Shown: positions 36,801-49,073, counted from the first letter of the stretch. The stretch is 64,000 nt of DNA from Brassica napus (GCF_020379485.1 NC_063442.1:10193509-10257508), one strand, 5' to 3'. The notes: generated by a model from the sequence alone, not told the origin. Numbers and translations: made by a program.

Positions 36801-37952
36801 TCGTTTTTCAACTTGTTCCTAATATGAAACACAAAAAAGATGTATTTCTATAATGGGTTGATTTAGATAGCCACTTTCAAGAACGCTCGACTGATTAAAC
36901 ACTATTTTCCCAATTAAAAACTGCGGAAATGATGTATTTTTATATAGAAAACTGATGATAATAATAATAAAGGTCGAAAGTTATGGCGCCACTTGCGAAG
37001 TAGTAAAACTTTGTAGTTGGATCGCAGAGCATACAGCTGGCCACGAGCAGTGTGGGGGCTTCACTGCCGACCCAAATAAAACTTGCCTCATATAACGGTC
37101 CAATATATGATATGACCGTTGTAACTTTCAAGCTCCATCTCTCTTTTCCTCTCTAAAAAATATTTAATAATTATCTTCATTTATCTAATATACTTTTTCA
37201 TTACCAAAAAGTAAAGCTCATTTAGTTACCTAAAGTTTGAAGTGTTTTTTAGTTTGTTGCATTAAAATCGATTTTTAAAACTTCGAAAATGCTTGATATA
37301 AAAAGTGTACAAACTGCACCTCCTTTTTTGCAAGCAAAGATGTTAGTATCATGATCTAGATTGATCTTCAAAATAAGTGAACGAATCGAATATTTTTACT
37401 ATTAGCTGCGTCAAAAGAAATCAATTAAAATAAAACTTTGTAATGAAAACACTCGAACTCTGTGGTCAATTGACTCAACTCAATTTTACACCCGAAAAAC
37501 ATGAACGTTCCATGAGTTTTTTCTTTCTCCTAATTTTTAATATTGTTTCTTTTATTTGTAAGAAAAATTATTCTGAATCGTTTTACAAATCGTAGATTAA
37601 ATATGTTTTGTTTTTATGATGTAATCACCAATTTCCCTAACAGGGACATTACCAAAAATACATAACAGTTTCCTTTTTACACTTTTTCCTCGACAAGACT
37701 CTTATCCCTTCACCATTACAATCAAAATGCGTTGTTTAATTCAGTACTGTATTTAGTTTAGTAGTAATAGTATACGCTTTGTCCCCACACTCATGTCATT
37801 AATATACACCACTTTATTATTGGTCTCCAGGTCTCTAGACTAATCTGGTTATATGCGCGCACACTAACTCAACTACATACTTAAGAATACAAGCCTATTC
37901 ATACCAACAGTTAATACTTGGAAATTGACAGTTTAATCGTTGATTTAATATA
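33858..37952. other. Gene-free spacer with short direct repeats
   Basis: TTGTAGGGGAAGATAAGTTA is found twice about 75 bases apart (33881 and 33957), and GACCAATGAAATTG recurs at about 33947 and 34060. The small frame at 34026-34253 overlaps this repetitive stretch. A minus-strand frame at 35330-35554 lies in a local GC-richer patch but has no recognisable domain or splice context. A TA-repeat lies at about 36563-36583. Confidence 0.4.
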
Positions 37953-38641
37953 GAGAAAAAGACTAAAATAGCATCAAACCAAATTTTTGTTCCCAAAGTA
38001 GCACAGGCTCAAAGTCACAAAAATATGTTTCATTAAAGAGGTAAATATACATTTATATCCAAACCTTAGAGTTTAGAGTTAAGGGGTGGGGTTTTGGAAT
38101 TAGGGTTTCAAATTTTATAAAAAATAAATACTAAAATAAAAAATAAAAATTTTAAAAACAGTTTCAAAAAGTATTTTTAAATTATAAAAAGAAAATTTGA
38201 AAAAAAAAATCGAAAAGAAAATTTCAAAAAAAAATTAAAAAAATTTCGAATCTGAAAACATATAATCTGAAACTATAAAAAAAAATTTATTTTTTCATCT
38301 TTTTTTATTTTTATTAATTTATTTTTATATATTTTTAGGGCTTATTTGCCAAATAACCAAAAAAATATGAAAATTAGATTTTGGGAGAGAGAGTAGAGAG
38401 AGATAGGAAGAGAAAGTAGGAGAGAGGGGGAAATTTTGGTTAGTTAGTGTATTTAATTTTTTTTCATGTATATAAGGTGCAATTTCCCTTATTTTTATTT
38501 ATTTTTGTTTGTTTATTTAATTTTAAACCAAGGGTATTAAAGATATTTTACCCTTTAATGAATGTTATTTTTATGACTTTCTCTTTTTAGTGTCATTTTT
38601 GAGACATAAACTTCAAAAAGTGCTATTATTGACAATTGCTC
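37953..38641. mobile_element. Mutator-like MITE (689 bp) with 9-bp target duplication
   Basis: Flanked by TTTAATATA at 37944-37952 and 38642-38650, a perfect 9-bp duplication, the Mutator hallmark. The ends are long imperfect inverted repeats: GAGAAAAAGACTAAAATAGC at the left against GAGCAATTGTCAATAATAGC (reverse complement of the right), and the similarity continues inward for about 100 bases (TTCATTAAAGRGGTAAATAT style). The interior is AT-rich and contains TTAGGGTTT and a GAGAGAGAGTAGAGAGAGA stretch. No transposase frame, so it is non-autonomous. Confidence 0.9.
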
Positions 38642-38650
38642 TTTAATATA

Positions 38651-39343
38651 TTACAAATGCAAAACCAATGTCAAAAAGCGTATTGCTCTTATATTGATAT
38701 TTATATATCAAGTAGTCGTTGCTTGAATAAGAAGTAATCAAATATCTTTTAATAAAAAAAGAATGCGATTGATAATGTACATGATGCATACGATTATAGA
38801 GGGAATAATGTTGGAAAGTACTGTAATCTAGAATTCTTGATTGACTTCTGTAGCTAGTTCTTAGTATAGACACACCATCATTCCTCTGCGGTAAATATTT
38901 TTATGTTTAAAGTAGTAACATATTATCATCTATCTACAAATATCATCATAACGAAACACTATAACATTAGAATATACTTGTAAATTCCACCAGTAACTTT
39001 CAATAGAGTGATCATACATCAACATTTGTTACACATATATTTTACACGTAAGAGATAGTTAACCGTTGAGCAAAAAAAAAAAAAGAGATAGTTAACCTTA
39101 TGGTCATCGTTAACTATCAAGATAATGTAATATTAAAATCCGGAAGTTTAACCCGGACCCATATTGCCATCTTTGTCCATTAATCGTAACCGTTCATCTA
39201 ATCAAAGCGTAGATCCAACGGCGGATATCAAACCAGAGGCTACTCTTCCCTCCCTATATAAATGCGAAAATAATCCTTAACGTGTACCGTACACAGATTC
39301 CCATACGAACACTCAAAAATCTTGAAAGAGAAAGAGAGAGAGA
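38651..39343 (+). promoter_or_regulatory. Upstream region and TATA box of the DUF4408/DUF761 gene
   Basis: A TATA box (CCCTATATAAATG) lies at 39252-39264, about 85 bases before the ATG at 39344, with a purine-rich leader (GAAAGAGAGAGAGA) just before the start. The distal part is AT-rich and holds nothing recognised. Confidence 0.6.
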
Positions 39344-40718
39344 ATGGTATCGCGGCTGATGACTATCAAGGCGGTGCTAATATCTACCGGCGTCGCCTCC
39401 GTCGGACTTTTACTCAAGGTCTCTGTCCCGGTGGCTGTGGATTTCTCCGTTTCGCAAGCTCCGATCCTGTGGAGTTCTTTGCTGTCGTGGCTGAAACCGC
39501 CGTATCTCTACATACTAACCAACGGAATCATCATCACCATCGTGGCTTCTTCCAAGTATTACCGGAGCACTAGCCACCATGACGAGGAAGACGACGGAAT
39601 CGTTTACGGTGGCGGCGGCGATTATAAGCTCCAGACGGAGCTGATTGTTCATGACCAAGCTTCTCCGCGGATGCTGGAGGTGAAAGATTTGGATCTGGAT
39701 AGGCAATTCGATTTCGTGGATTCCAATCCACCGGAGACGGTTACGGCGGTTATGTATAAGGAGGCGGAGGAAGAGAAGATAAAAGATGTGGTGGAGACGG
39801 TGGAAGATGAAGATGGAACTGAATCGGAGCTCAAGAGCGTGACTACGATGGAAAGTTCCGATTTGATTGGATCCGGTGGAGGTGAAGATGTCATGTTACC
39901 AACGGAGATTTCAAAGGGGAATCATATGCCACCGAGGATGACTGAATCGGAGAATATCCCTCCGGCTGAGAAACCTTTAGTTTCTTCAAGGTTCGGCCAC
40001 CGTAAATCAGTTAAAGCTAGCCAAGAAGGTACAACTCTTTAACTTTTCTTTAAATTCACTCAGTTTTGAATTTGATATTCACAGATGTTTTTTTTTTTTA
40101 ATTTAAATTTTATTTATATTATTTTTAAAAATATTCATTAAAAAAAAATAAGCGTGGGATTTTAAGAAATGTTTTTTTTTTTTAAAGACAGAGATGATGT
40201 CATTGGAACTAACGGTTAGGTAGGTTTTAAATGATTTTGAGAAGTCAAACTTGCCGTCGATAACACTCGTCGGTTGTTTTGAAAGTCACCAGAAGGGCAA
40301 ATTTGTAATTTCCATATGATTTCTATTATGGGCAGGTGGAAGATCGATGTTGAGAGTGACGAAGCCGAAGCGGAACGAAACACTGGAGAATACTTGGAAG
40401 ATGATAACTGAAGGGAAGTCAACAACGTTAACCAAACAGTTATACCGGAGATCCGACACGTTTAGCCGTGGCGATTCCGGCCATAGCGGCGAGGCGAGAC
40501 CAGTTTACAAGAAATCGGAGACGTTCAGGGACAGGACTAACTTTTACCAGTCTCAGGAGACGGCGGCGAAAGGGAAGGTGAGGAAAGAGCCGTCTCTGAG
40601 TCAGGACGAGTTGAATCGGCGAGTTGAGGCGTTTATCAAGAAGTTTAACGAGGATATGAAGTTACAAAGAATGGAGTCACTGAGACAGTACCAAGAGATA
40701 ACTGGTCGTGGGGTTTAG
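39344..40718 (+). CDS. DUF4408 / DUF761 (cotton-fibre-like) membrane protein, At1g61260-like
   Basis: Two exons, 39344-40028 and 40336-40718, joined in phase across GAAG|gtacaa...gggcag|GTGG, giving 355 aa. The N-terminus (residues 1-70) is the DUF4408 region with two hydrophobic segments (VLISTGVASVGLLLKVSVPV and the PPYLYILTNGIIITIVASS stretch). The middle is acidic and disordered. The C-terminus is the DUF761 motif (LSQDELNRRVEAFIKKFNED, then LQRMESLRQYQEI). The molecular role of the family is not well established; related genes respond to stress. The ATG at 39344 starts the longest frame with the hydrophobic N-terminus and sits well downstream of a TATA box. It is followed by the glycine-rich and SCAMP genes in the order I recall for At1g61260-At1g61250. 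Confidence 0.92.
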
Positions 40719-42597
40719 CTCTTTTTTTTTTCTTTGAAAAAGGTTTTTAGCTCCTTTTTATAAATCTTTATTGGTTTTTTAAAACACAAGGAAAAACAAG
40801 ACTAAAGTGGTGATATAAAGTCATCATGGTTTTAACCAAAAAAAGAAAAAAAAAGTCATAGTGAAAAAAATATGTTCATTAATTTGTGAATCTTAAAGTT
40901 TGGTTTACACATGGTGTTTTTTATTAAAGGGTTTACACAGCTTTTTCGTTGTTATTGTGTGTATAATTTTAGTCAGCTATACATTTGGGTTGCGAATATT
41001 AAGCTATACATATATCAAATAGCTTTGGATATATTGTGGTGTAGAAAGAGAGTAGACACACAGGAGCGTTGTGTCGAACAAATGTTCTTTTAAGACCAAT
41101 GTAAATCTTTCTTTATTTGATAGTTCTGAATTGATTAATCAATAAATGGTCGGAACTCGGAATATTTCCCCCTCCTGATTAAATATCTGTGTAACTTACA
41201 TGAGTAATGTTGCTTGATTTGATTACTGGCCAAATTAACATGGTGTAATGTTAATCATGCAGTCATGTTGACGGGTCTCTCCAAACTTGAGCGAGAGCAT
41301 CATGAAGGGTTAACTAATAAGAGAATATAACCAAATACAAAACTAATATTTTACAAAAATTAATTAATTAAACTAATTTTTTTTAAAAATAAACCAATTA
41401 TCAATTGCTAAATGTAGATCACAAATGTCTTTGAGTATTTCAAATGAAATTTATTTTCAACTATTTTCATTCTTTTTTTTCTTTCAATTTTCTGTATTTT
41501 TATATTAAATATAAATCCCAAAAGGATTAATGCCTTGGAAAAGCAATAAATACAGTACTGGATGGTTTCTCTCCAAATTCCTGAGGCTCGGTTGAGAGAG
41601 TTTCTCTTCTTCATTTTGGAGACACAACAAACAACAACAATCTCCTTCATTATTTTCTTTGGTTCTCACGACTGAGGGAGTGAGGGTACAATATAAAATT
41701 AAGCTTCACATATTATTTCACATGTAAGGCAATGATATTCAGTCCTTACAATACTTTAGAAGACATAAAGATAAGTCTGCATAGACCCGTCCATGAACCT
41801 ATACACATTGACATTTTTTGGGTAGATCCCTTGTACCCATATATTCAGTGATGTCAATTTTTTTACATATTTTAATAGCATGGTTATCACTAACATTTAT
41901 GTATTTTCTTTATGAATCCTATCTACCATTATAAGAAAATCTCCTTCTACCAACTATGGTGATATAATATTATTTTGTAGTTACAACATTTCAGCATTCT
42001 TAATAACAATTATACAATAGAGATTCCAAAATGTTTATGATTGATTTTTTTTTAAAAGAAGTTGAATTATAAAGCATTTTATCAACCAAATTAATAAGGG
42101 GGCGTGAGAGAAGTCCATTTGAAATATCATTTTCATGTACAGTGGTGGAACCAAATACACTCGGAAAAGTAGACAGATGGGGTTTTCCTGTGGATGAATT
42201 TTCATTATGAATTAGAATCTCTTAGAAATAAAAACCGAAAAGGTCCCAACCAGTTTATAAATCGTTGAAAATTAAATTCAACTCTCACAAAAATAAGATT
42301 TTAAGACAATCGTAGACTCATCATAGTGCACCCTTTACAGAAAAACCCAACCACCGCCACTGGATTATATAGAAGAAAATACAGAACTGCTCAATTCATA
42401 TGGAAAATTAGTTGGAGATCTAATAAATAAATTAAATAAGATTGTTTGTTAAGATTTATATAAATTAAAGGGGAATTCTATAAAATAAACATTTTTTAGT
42501 TCCAAATCTAGCAATAATAAAATAATACATTATCTTAAACTTCCAATAATGGCACACATTTTTATATGAAAATGAGTAAACACATCTTTCTAACAAT
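40719..42597. other. 3' flank and AT-rich spacer
   Basis: Begins with the probable 3' UTR of the DUF4408/761 gene. The short frames at 40911 and 41408 show no recognisable protein. No repeats with clear ends until the inverted-repeat element starting at 42598. Confidence 0.4.
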
Positions 42598-43235
42598 CAA
42601 TGTTTTGAAAACCGGATTGATTATTGAATACCAACTCGATTGACTGGTTAAACCAGTTTAACCGGTCAAATTATTCTTTTAAATTAAATATATATAATCA
42701 TATATATATTTATACTATATCAATCTCAAAAATAGTTATGCATATGATATGTTTTCTGTTCTCTTTAATTAAATAAAAAATAAATAATAAAAATAAATCT
42801 AGCTATAAATACAAAATAAACTAATACTATATAAATTTAAATTGATAAAAATAAAATGATTGACCTTTCAAATTACAATATTTATTTATTCTTATAACTA
42901 ATTCCCAAATTTTATGAATATGAAAAAATGAGAATATTATATGATTTTCAAAAATAGAATTTTTACATTCTCTCTTGAGAAATAGAATTAAATAGAAAAG
43001 CAATTAGATAGTGATAGTCAAACATTTAAAAATAAATTTTAATAACAATTAAAAATACATTAATTATGTATTATTTTTTGAATAGAGTTTTGAAGTTAAC
43101 TGTGTCACCGTTTTACCATCTTCTAGCCGGTTTTACCGATTTTTTTAAATTCGGATTTTAGACTGAACCGGAGTCGGCGTCTTCAACGAATCACGGTTGG
43201 ATGGTTCAATCGGCCGGTCCGGTTTTAAAACACTG
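42598..43235. mobile_element. hAT-type MITE (638 bp) with near-perfect 8-bp target duplication
   Basis: Left end CAATGTTTTGAAAACCGGAT; the reverse complement of the right end is CAGTGTTTTAAAACCGGACC. Flanks are CTAACAAT (42590-42597) and CTAATAAT (43236-43243), seven of eight identical. The subterminal regions are rich in GGTTTAACCGGT-like wording. It has no coding capacity. The single mismatch in the duplication and the AT-rich decayed middle suggest an older insertion than the 33.6-kb MITE. Confidence 0.85.
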
Positions 43236-44027
43236 CTAATAATTTTTTTGGATAAATTTAATAATTGAAGAAATCTAAATTTTAAACCGAAAATAGTGAA
43301 CCCACACGGAATATTTTAATTCTGTGATAAGTATTTTATGGTGTTCATAAGAAATAAAAGTGATAAGTATTTTATGTAACAGTTTGAGTTATTTCGGAAG
43401 TTTATATTTAATATGGTAAACTTGAATATTGACTTTCAAATGTGCCAATTTAAGATTTTTCTCTTAGATAAAAAGTAGATGATAGTTGAGGAACTTAATG
43501 GCACTTTCTCTTTAGCTACGAGTGGAAATATTATCTGTCAATACATTTTATCTGTCTGCAATAAAGTCATTTTTGGGTTTGCATTGCTAATTTGCAATAG
43601 ACCATCATGAGAAAGGACCGACCATATATAGATAACTAGAGAACTTTGAGATAGAGACATGAGTATTTTTTTTCTTTCTATATTTTAATTTAAAAAGTAT
43701 TTCATATTATTGACCTTATTAATCTCTTTTAAGTTACAGAATGATATCATAATGTATCTCCAAATTGAATTGAAATCAAACACTATTTAAAATGCATGTG
43801 GCTTTGTTTTCAACTATCACCAACTTCTACTCCAAATCAATTAAATGCATTTTGTAAACGGTTTAAAAATACTTTTTCCTTTTATACTCTCATACATAAG
43901 CATATCTATAACCATTCTCTTTTTTTTTTGTGCAACCATCTATAACCATTCTCTATAAATAAAGAATTCTCTTTTCTTCATGAACCATTGAATCAAAAAT
44001 ATCAAATCCAACGCCCACTCAAAAACA
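43236..44027 (+). promoter_or_regulatory. Upstream region of the glycine-rich protein gene, with TATA box
   Basis: A TATA box (CTCTATAAATAAAG) at about 43951-43964 lies some 65-75 bases before the ATG at 44028. The rest is AT-rich with no gene. Confidence 0.55.
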
Positions 44028-44495
44028 ATGACAACAAAACTCATTGTCCTCTTCACGCTCTTGCTTCTCACACTAACACTTTCCCACTCACGCCCGACCG
44101 GACCCGAATCTGTCTCGGATCAGCTCAAGAAAAGCTCCAAAGGTAATAATAACAAGAATGACAAGGGCTATGGATCAGGGGGATACTTTGGGCCCGGAAC
44201 CGGATCTGTACCAGGAACTGGCTTTGGATTACCCGGTTTCACAGGTAAGGATTGGGGAAACATTGGTGGTGGATATGGTGGTGGTTACGGCGGACCTACC
44301 GGTGGATACAACAAAGGAGGTGTGGTGAGACCAACGGTGGTGTGTAAAGAGAAAGGTCATTGTTACATGAAGAAGCTGAGGTGTCCGGCCAAGTGCTTCA
44401 AGTCTTTCAGCCGCTCCGGGAAAGGATACGGTGGTGGTGGTGGAGGCGGTGGCTGTACCATCGACTGTAAGAAGAAATGTATGGCTTATTGTTGA
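44028..44495 (+). CDS. Secreted glycine-rich protein with cysteine-rich C-terminus
   Basis: 155 aa in one exon. Residues 1-21 are a clear signal peptide (TTKLIVLFTLLLLTLTLSHS). Then a basic spacer, a glycine-rich central region with GYGGGYGG-type repeats (residues ~48-100), and a C-terminal domain with eight cysteines in a VVCKEKGHC...LRCPAKC...GGGGCTIDCKKKCMAYC arrangement. Similar short secreted glycine/cysteine proteins occur in Arabidopsis (At4g21620-like, from memory); their function is not settled, with cell-wall association the usual idea. A run of eight glycines interrupts the cysteine domain between the fourth and fifth cysteines. Leader and TATA box support this start. It lies between the DUF4408/761 and SCAMP genes. 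Confidence 0.85.
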   Translation: MTTKLIVLFTLLLLTLTLSHSRPTGPESVSDQLKKSSKGNNNKNDKGYGSGGYFGPGTGSVPGTGFGLPGFTGKDWGNIGGGYGGGYGGPTGGYNKGGVVRPTVVCKEKGHCYMKKLRCPAKCFKSFSRSGKGYGGGGGGGGCTIDCKKKCMAYC

Positions 44496-45131
44496 AATGT
44501 AATGCCTACGGAAAATGTTTTTTTTTTTGGTTAATGAGAGGGAAACTTTCTACTATATATTGTCTTTTTATTTTTGTTTTCATTATTTGGCATGTTTTAA
44601 TTTTATCTTACAATAAACGATATATCTATCATGTCATATGGTTAATTTATCCATAATATTTATCATCCTCTCAACGGTATTGCAAGCTTCCTTTCAACCA
44701 ATACTTCCACCACTCCTGATCTTTGTAACTTTGTTAGGAAAAATTAGAACAAGATTATGTGATTTATTGTAACTTCTTTCTCTGCATAGAATGCGATCAT
44801 TCAAATTTAGGAGAATTATGTGAAATTATATCTGAAAACTCAAACATTGACTGATTCAAGATGTAAGATGGGTTCTTAGAAAGACTAAATAATTTTTTGT
44901 TCAAAAAAAAACGAAAGACTAAATAATTCATGGATGGTTTCTAAAATGGCAAAAAATGTTATGAATCTGAATTCTAAACTTTTGAACAAACAAATTTACA
45001 TTACATAAAGGTATCAAGAAAAATCAAATCATTTTTTTTTTGCTTACAAAGCAGAGAGACGTGAAGACAGAATCTAAAAACGAAAGAAACAGTGAAAATT
45101 ACATACAAACCAAGTGTTACAGTAAAAGCTC
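44496..45131. other. Convergent 3' flanks of the glycine-rich and SCAMP genes
   Basis: No gene seen; T-rich 3' UTR of the plus-strand gene on the left and the probable 3' UTR of the minus-strand SCAMP gene on the right. The small plus-strand frames at 45040-45337 are the antisense of the last SCAMP exons. Confidence 0.5.
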
Positions 45132-47354
45132 TCACACGGCAGCTCTCAGGGCTCCTCTCGCCGCTTCTCGTCTCAACTCATCTTGTTTCCCGCTGCCACG
45201 GAAGTACATATACACTTGCTGCTCAAACAAAACAAATCCATCCCAAAAATAATAAGTTGAAAAACCGATTTGAGATTATTATAAACAATATGTTCAACAA
45301 ACTGATAAGAGTGTTGAAGAGAGAGATACCTGAATAACCCAGATGCTGACCACTGATTCAAGGCAGAAAAACCCAAAACCAATGAAGTAGAATATCTGTA
45401 AACAAAGAACAAAGATTCAGTTTTTTTTAACCTTAGACTGGTTCTTTAAGACCCTCAAAGATAATAAGAAGGTGAGAGAGCTTACCCCAACCAATGTGTT
45501 ACCACTTATGACATCTATTGCAGGTAAGATACCACTGTTACACGAAGACAATAATATTTGATTTTTGTCAAGAACAATGGCTATGCAATGCAACTACCAT
45601 TTAATGAAGTTGATGAATTTTAAAATGGTTTCTCCACACTCAACATACCACAAGATCAACTTCTAATGGTAAGGAGAAAAGAAAAAACTTACGCAAGAGA
45701 TTTTCCTTTGAAGACAACAGGTGGAGCAACCGCAGCAAAGACAGTGAAAAGAATGTGAAGCTGTGCAGCAAGAATCAAGGTTTCAGAATTGGTTTTCACA
45801 CCGGGCAAAAAAAAATGTTAAAAAAAGCTAATAGTGGCTCACTCACCATATAGAACAGGAAAAACCATCCAAAGCTCAAAGCACTATCAGTTCTGAAGGC
45901 ACGGTATAGGGGACGATACCATAACACATAGCCTCCTGGGACACCCGCTATGAAGTAAATAACGGCAAGAAGCCATATCGTCACTCCTGAACAAAAAAAT
46001 TGAGTCGGTTAGCTATGCTGCAGTAGAGAAGAATGAGAAAACTTGAGACAAACCTTCTCCTTTGATCCAAGCTGTAGTAACGGCAATAATATTCCAGAAC
46101 AGACAAAGAACCAACCCTGCCGAACAAAGAGCAAAGAAGGTTTAAAAATCTAAAGACTGTACAAAAAGGTATAACAACATACTGTAAGGACAAGAAAACA
46201 CATACCCAAATAAGTAGCAAAGGTAACATACTGTAGCCTTTGGAGATGAACGGGGATCTCGTTGGCAATGTCATGGTGGATAAGTGGGAAGAAAGGTGGC
46301 CAGTTTTTAACTTCAATATTAACTCCAGCTGCATAGAGAGAACCACCACCACACACAATTAATGATTATGAAAATAAAAGAAAAGAGTAAATTTTTCGAC
46401 TAAAGTTTCATAAGCAAAGTACCTCGTGCAGCAGCATCTTCTCTCCTTTTGACGTCCTACATTGAACCAAAACAAAAACATTCAGAGAAACAACAACACT
46501 GCGGCTAGTAAATGGAAAAAAAAAGTTGAGAGTTGATCATGGAACCTAGAAAATAAAAAAAAAACTAATCATGCCTACACATACTTAAACATTGCAAAAG
46601 ACTCAAAAGAAGAGTTAAAGACTCCAATTCCTTTATCTAGTAAAGCTTAAAAATAATCGAACACAACCCGAAGAAAAGTAAACAAGTTTATAGCAGGGCA
46701 GTACCTGCTCTCGTCGTTTTAGCTCAGCTTCTTTGGCTTGAAGTTCTTTTTCTTTCTTCTTCAAATTCTAACATTCCCAACAAATATACAAGACAAAATC
46801 TTTTTTATCATAATTAACTCCAAGATCAACCTAACCCAATATACAAATATATAAAACCAGCTCCATCATCTCTAAACCAACCTGTGTAGCGGATCTGTCA
46901 TTGTCAAGAGGAATGTCTACGGTCCGACCATAACCGAAACCAACAGGCTCTGGAGGCAAAGGCGAGAGTCTTGAGTTCGATGCCGGTGGGATACTCCCTG
47001 GATTCTATATTTTAATGTAAAATTGGATAACGAATCAGTTGACAAAACACACAAAACTTTATTGCTTGAGAAACATCAACTGGTTTAAAGAAAAATCATC
47101 ACAACCTTTGATTAAACCAATGAAAGCTACAAACTTTAACTATAATCTCTCCTAAAATTTTCAATTCAATTAACCCATTTTTCAAGTTCTAAGCAACAAT
47201 ACAGTAAAACCCATTTCTCAGATTCAAAAACCCATTTGCAAGAAGCAAGATTGGAGAGTGATTAATCCCACAAAAAAAGTTAAAGAAAGCTTACAGCGAA
47301 GGGATTGACTTCTTCTTCCTCAGCGAAAGGATTCGGATCATAGCGATTAGCCAT
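45132..47354 (-). CDS. SC3: Secretory carrier-associated membrane protein (SCAMP), At1g61250-like
   Basis: Eleven exons (5' to 3'): 47295-47354, 46882-47004, 46705-46767, 46423-46456, 46206-46328, 46054-46116, 45847-45986, 45693-45760, 45486-45534, 45330-45395, 45132-45218; 876 bases, 291 aa, all boundaries GT/AG. The N-terminus has two NPF motifs ([20 protein letters not shown]), which bind EH-domain endocytic proteins, then a coiled coil ([20 protein letters not shown]), the family-diagnostic [13 protein letters not shown] segment, and four membrane helices ([68 protein letters not shown]). SCAMPs are four-pass proteins of the trans-Golgi network, recycling vesicles and plasma membrane that act in post-Golgi and endocytic traffic. 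Length agrees with plant SCAMPs. The symbol is by synteny and similarity, not by search. Confidence 0.93.
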
Positions 47355-47693
47355 GGCTTAAAGAAGATTAGAGCTTCAGAAGATTCAGAGGAAGAAAAAG
47401 AAGACTTGAAGTCGATGTAAGATCTTAGCACGGACCGAGAATTAGGCAAACGTTGAAGACAATCATTTTTATATTACGAGATAAAGCGTGTATTGAAATA
47501 AAATATTTGTTTCCTGAATTAATTCGTTTTTAAGTCTTAAGTTTCTAGTTGCTTAAAAAAAAAAGAGTCTTAAGTTTCTTTTGTTAAATACCATTTGATC
47601 TCTTTAGTACTTCACACTTATTTGTTTAGTTGTAAAACCAATCGTTTTGCTAAATATAATGTCATCAGAAACGTAAGCCTAACTTAATAAATA
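47355..47693 (-). promoter_or_regulatory. 5' leader and upstream region of the SCAMP gene
   Basis: The first ~100 bases upstream of the ATG are purine-rich on the minus strand (TTCTTCAAGTC style on the plus text) and are probably the 5' UTR. No clear TATA box. The Helitron beginning at 47694 lies only about 340 bases upstream of the start codon, so it may bound or contribute to the promoter. Confidence 0.4.
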
Positions 47694-49073
47694 CTAGACT
47701 TTGACCCGCGCGCCTGCGCGGGTGTATATTTTGAAAAATATGTTGATATTTGTTTTTCATGTAATTATTAGGATTTGAAAAAATGAATCTGAGGAACATA
47801 ACCGATACCGATCCAAAAATATAGTACCAAACCCAAACATAAATTGATTAAATATTCTAATTATTCAAAAAAAATTATTTAGAGAACCGAATCTGATCCG
47901 AACCGAAGTATTCGGGTACCCTAATTTATATTAAATAGATTTATATACTTATATATATTAATTATTTTTAGATTTAACGTATATAAAACATCAAGAATGA
48001 TACTTTTAAATTGGTTTAAATACTTGAAAATATATATAGATAGTCAAAAGTAAATATCTGAAATAGTTAAAGTATACTCAAATCACCAAAAATACTTAAA
48101 ATAATTATTGATTCCATATCCAAAATTTTAAATCAAGCCAATTGATATGTTAAGCTTAGGTATTCTGACATATGTTATTCAAATTTATACGTAATATATT
48201 ATTTTATTTATACATTTTGAGAAATTTAAAATATATAATGATTTAAAACTTTAAAAATAATTTAAATTAGTTATCCAAACTCGAACCAAACCCGCAAAGA
48301 TTTGAATCGAACTCAAACCAAAATTTAGAAACATTCTAATAAGGGTGAAATCTTTGACCCCGAAAACCCGAAATACAAACCGATCAGAACCAAACCCGTA
48401 TGGGTACCCAAAAGCCCATCCCTAGTCATTATTATATATCGTATTTTGTCATCATATAATTAATCATATTTTATATGTCCCATCATATAAGTAATCATAT
48501 AATTAATAGTATTTTATACATACCATCATATAAATAATTACATATATTATATTTTTAAAACTTAGTATGAAATATAAAAACCATAATTTGAGTTGGTATT
48601 CAAATTGGGCTTTGTATTGTATTTTTCTTATATATATTGACAATATTTTTTTATAATGGTTATTGAAAAATAGTTTAGTTAAAATCCATTTTTGAATATA
48701 TGTATATTTTTGAATCAATTTTTGATATAAATCAACTTTGAATTATTATTTTGATTTGAGATATGTATATAAAGTTTAAATTTTGTTAATGGTTAGTTTA
48801 GAAAAAAAAAAATTTAGGCAATTAGATTGACCCATTTTGGTATATTTTAAAACTGGCCTAGATAGATAGTTTTTTATAATATGATGAACTTTCAATTTTT
48901 TTAAAAAACATAAGCCCATTACTTTTTTTTCTTAATACTACTATCCTTGTTTTCAAACAAATTTTTTTTTTTAAAAGACTACAATCCATGTTTCCTAACA
49001 CTCCAAATTATTTAATAATCCTATTCAAGTCTCCAAACACTCTAATTTTGTACTTGAGTTTTAATAAGATAGA
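47694..49073 (-). mobile_element. Complete non-autonomous Helitron (1380 bp, minus orientation)
   Basis: On the minus strand the 5' end is TCTATCTTATTAAAACTCAA after a host A (49074). The 3' end is a strong GC hairpin (ACCCGCGCAGGCGCGCGGGT) followed by CAAAGTCTAG and a host T (47693). Both ends and the A|T site are canonical and there is no target duplication. It has no Rep/helicase. Inside is a stretch with CCGAACC-like wording (47800-48430) ending in CCCATCCCTA, which looks like an older hAT-type insertion nested in it. This is the best-preserved Helitron in the window. Confidence 0.9.
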
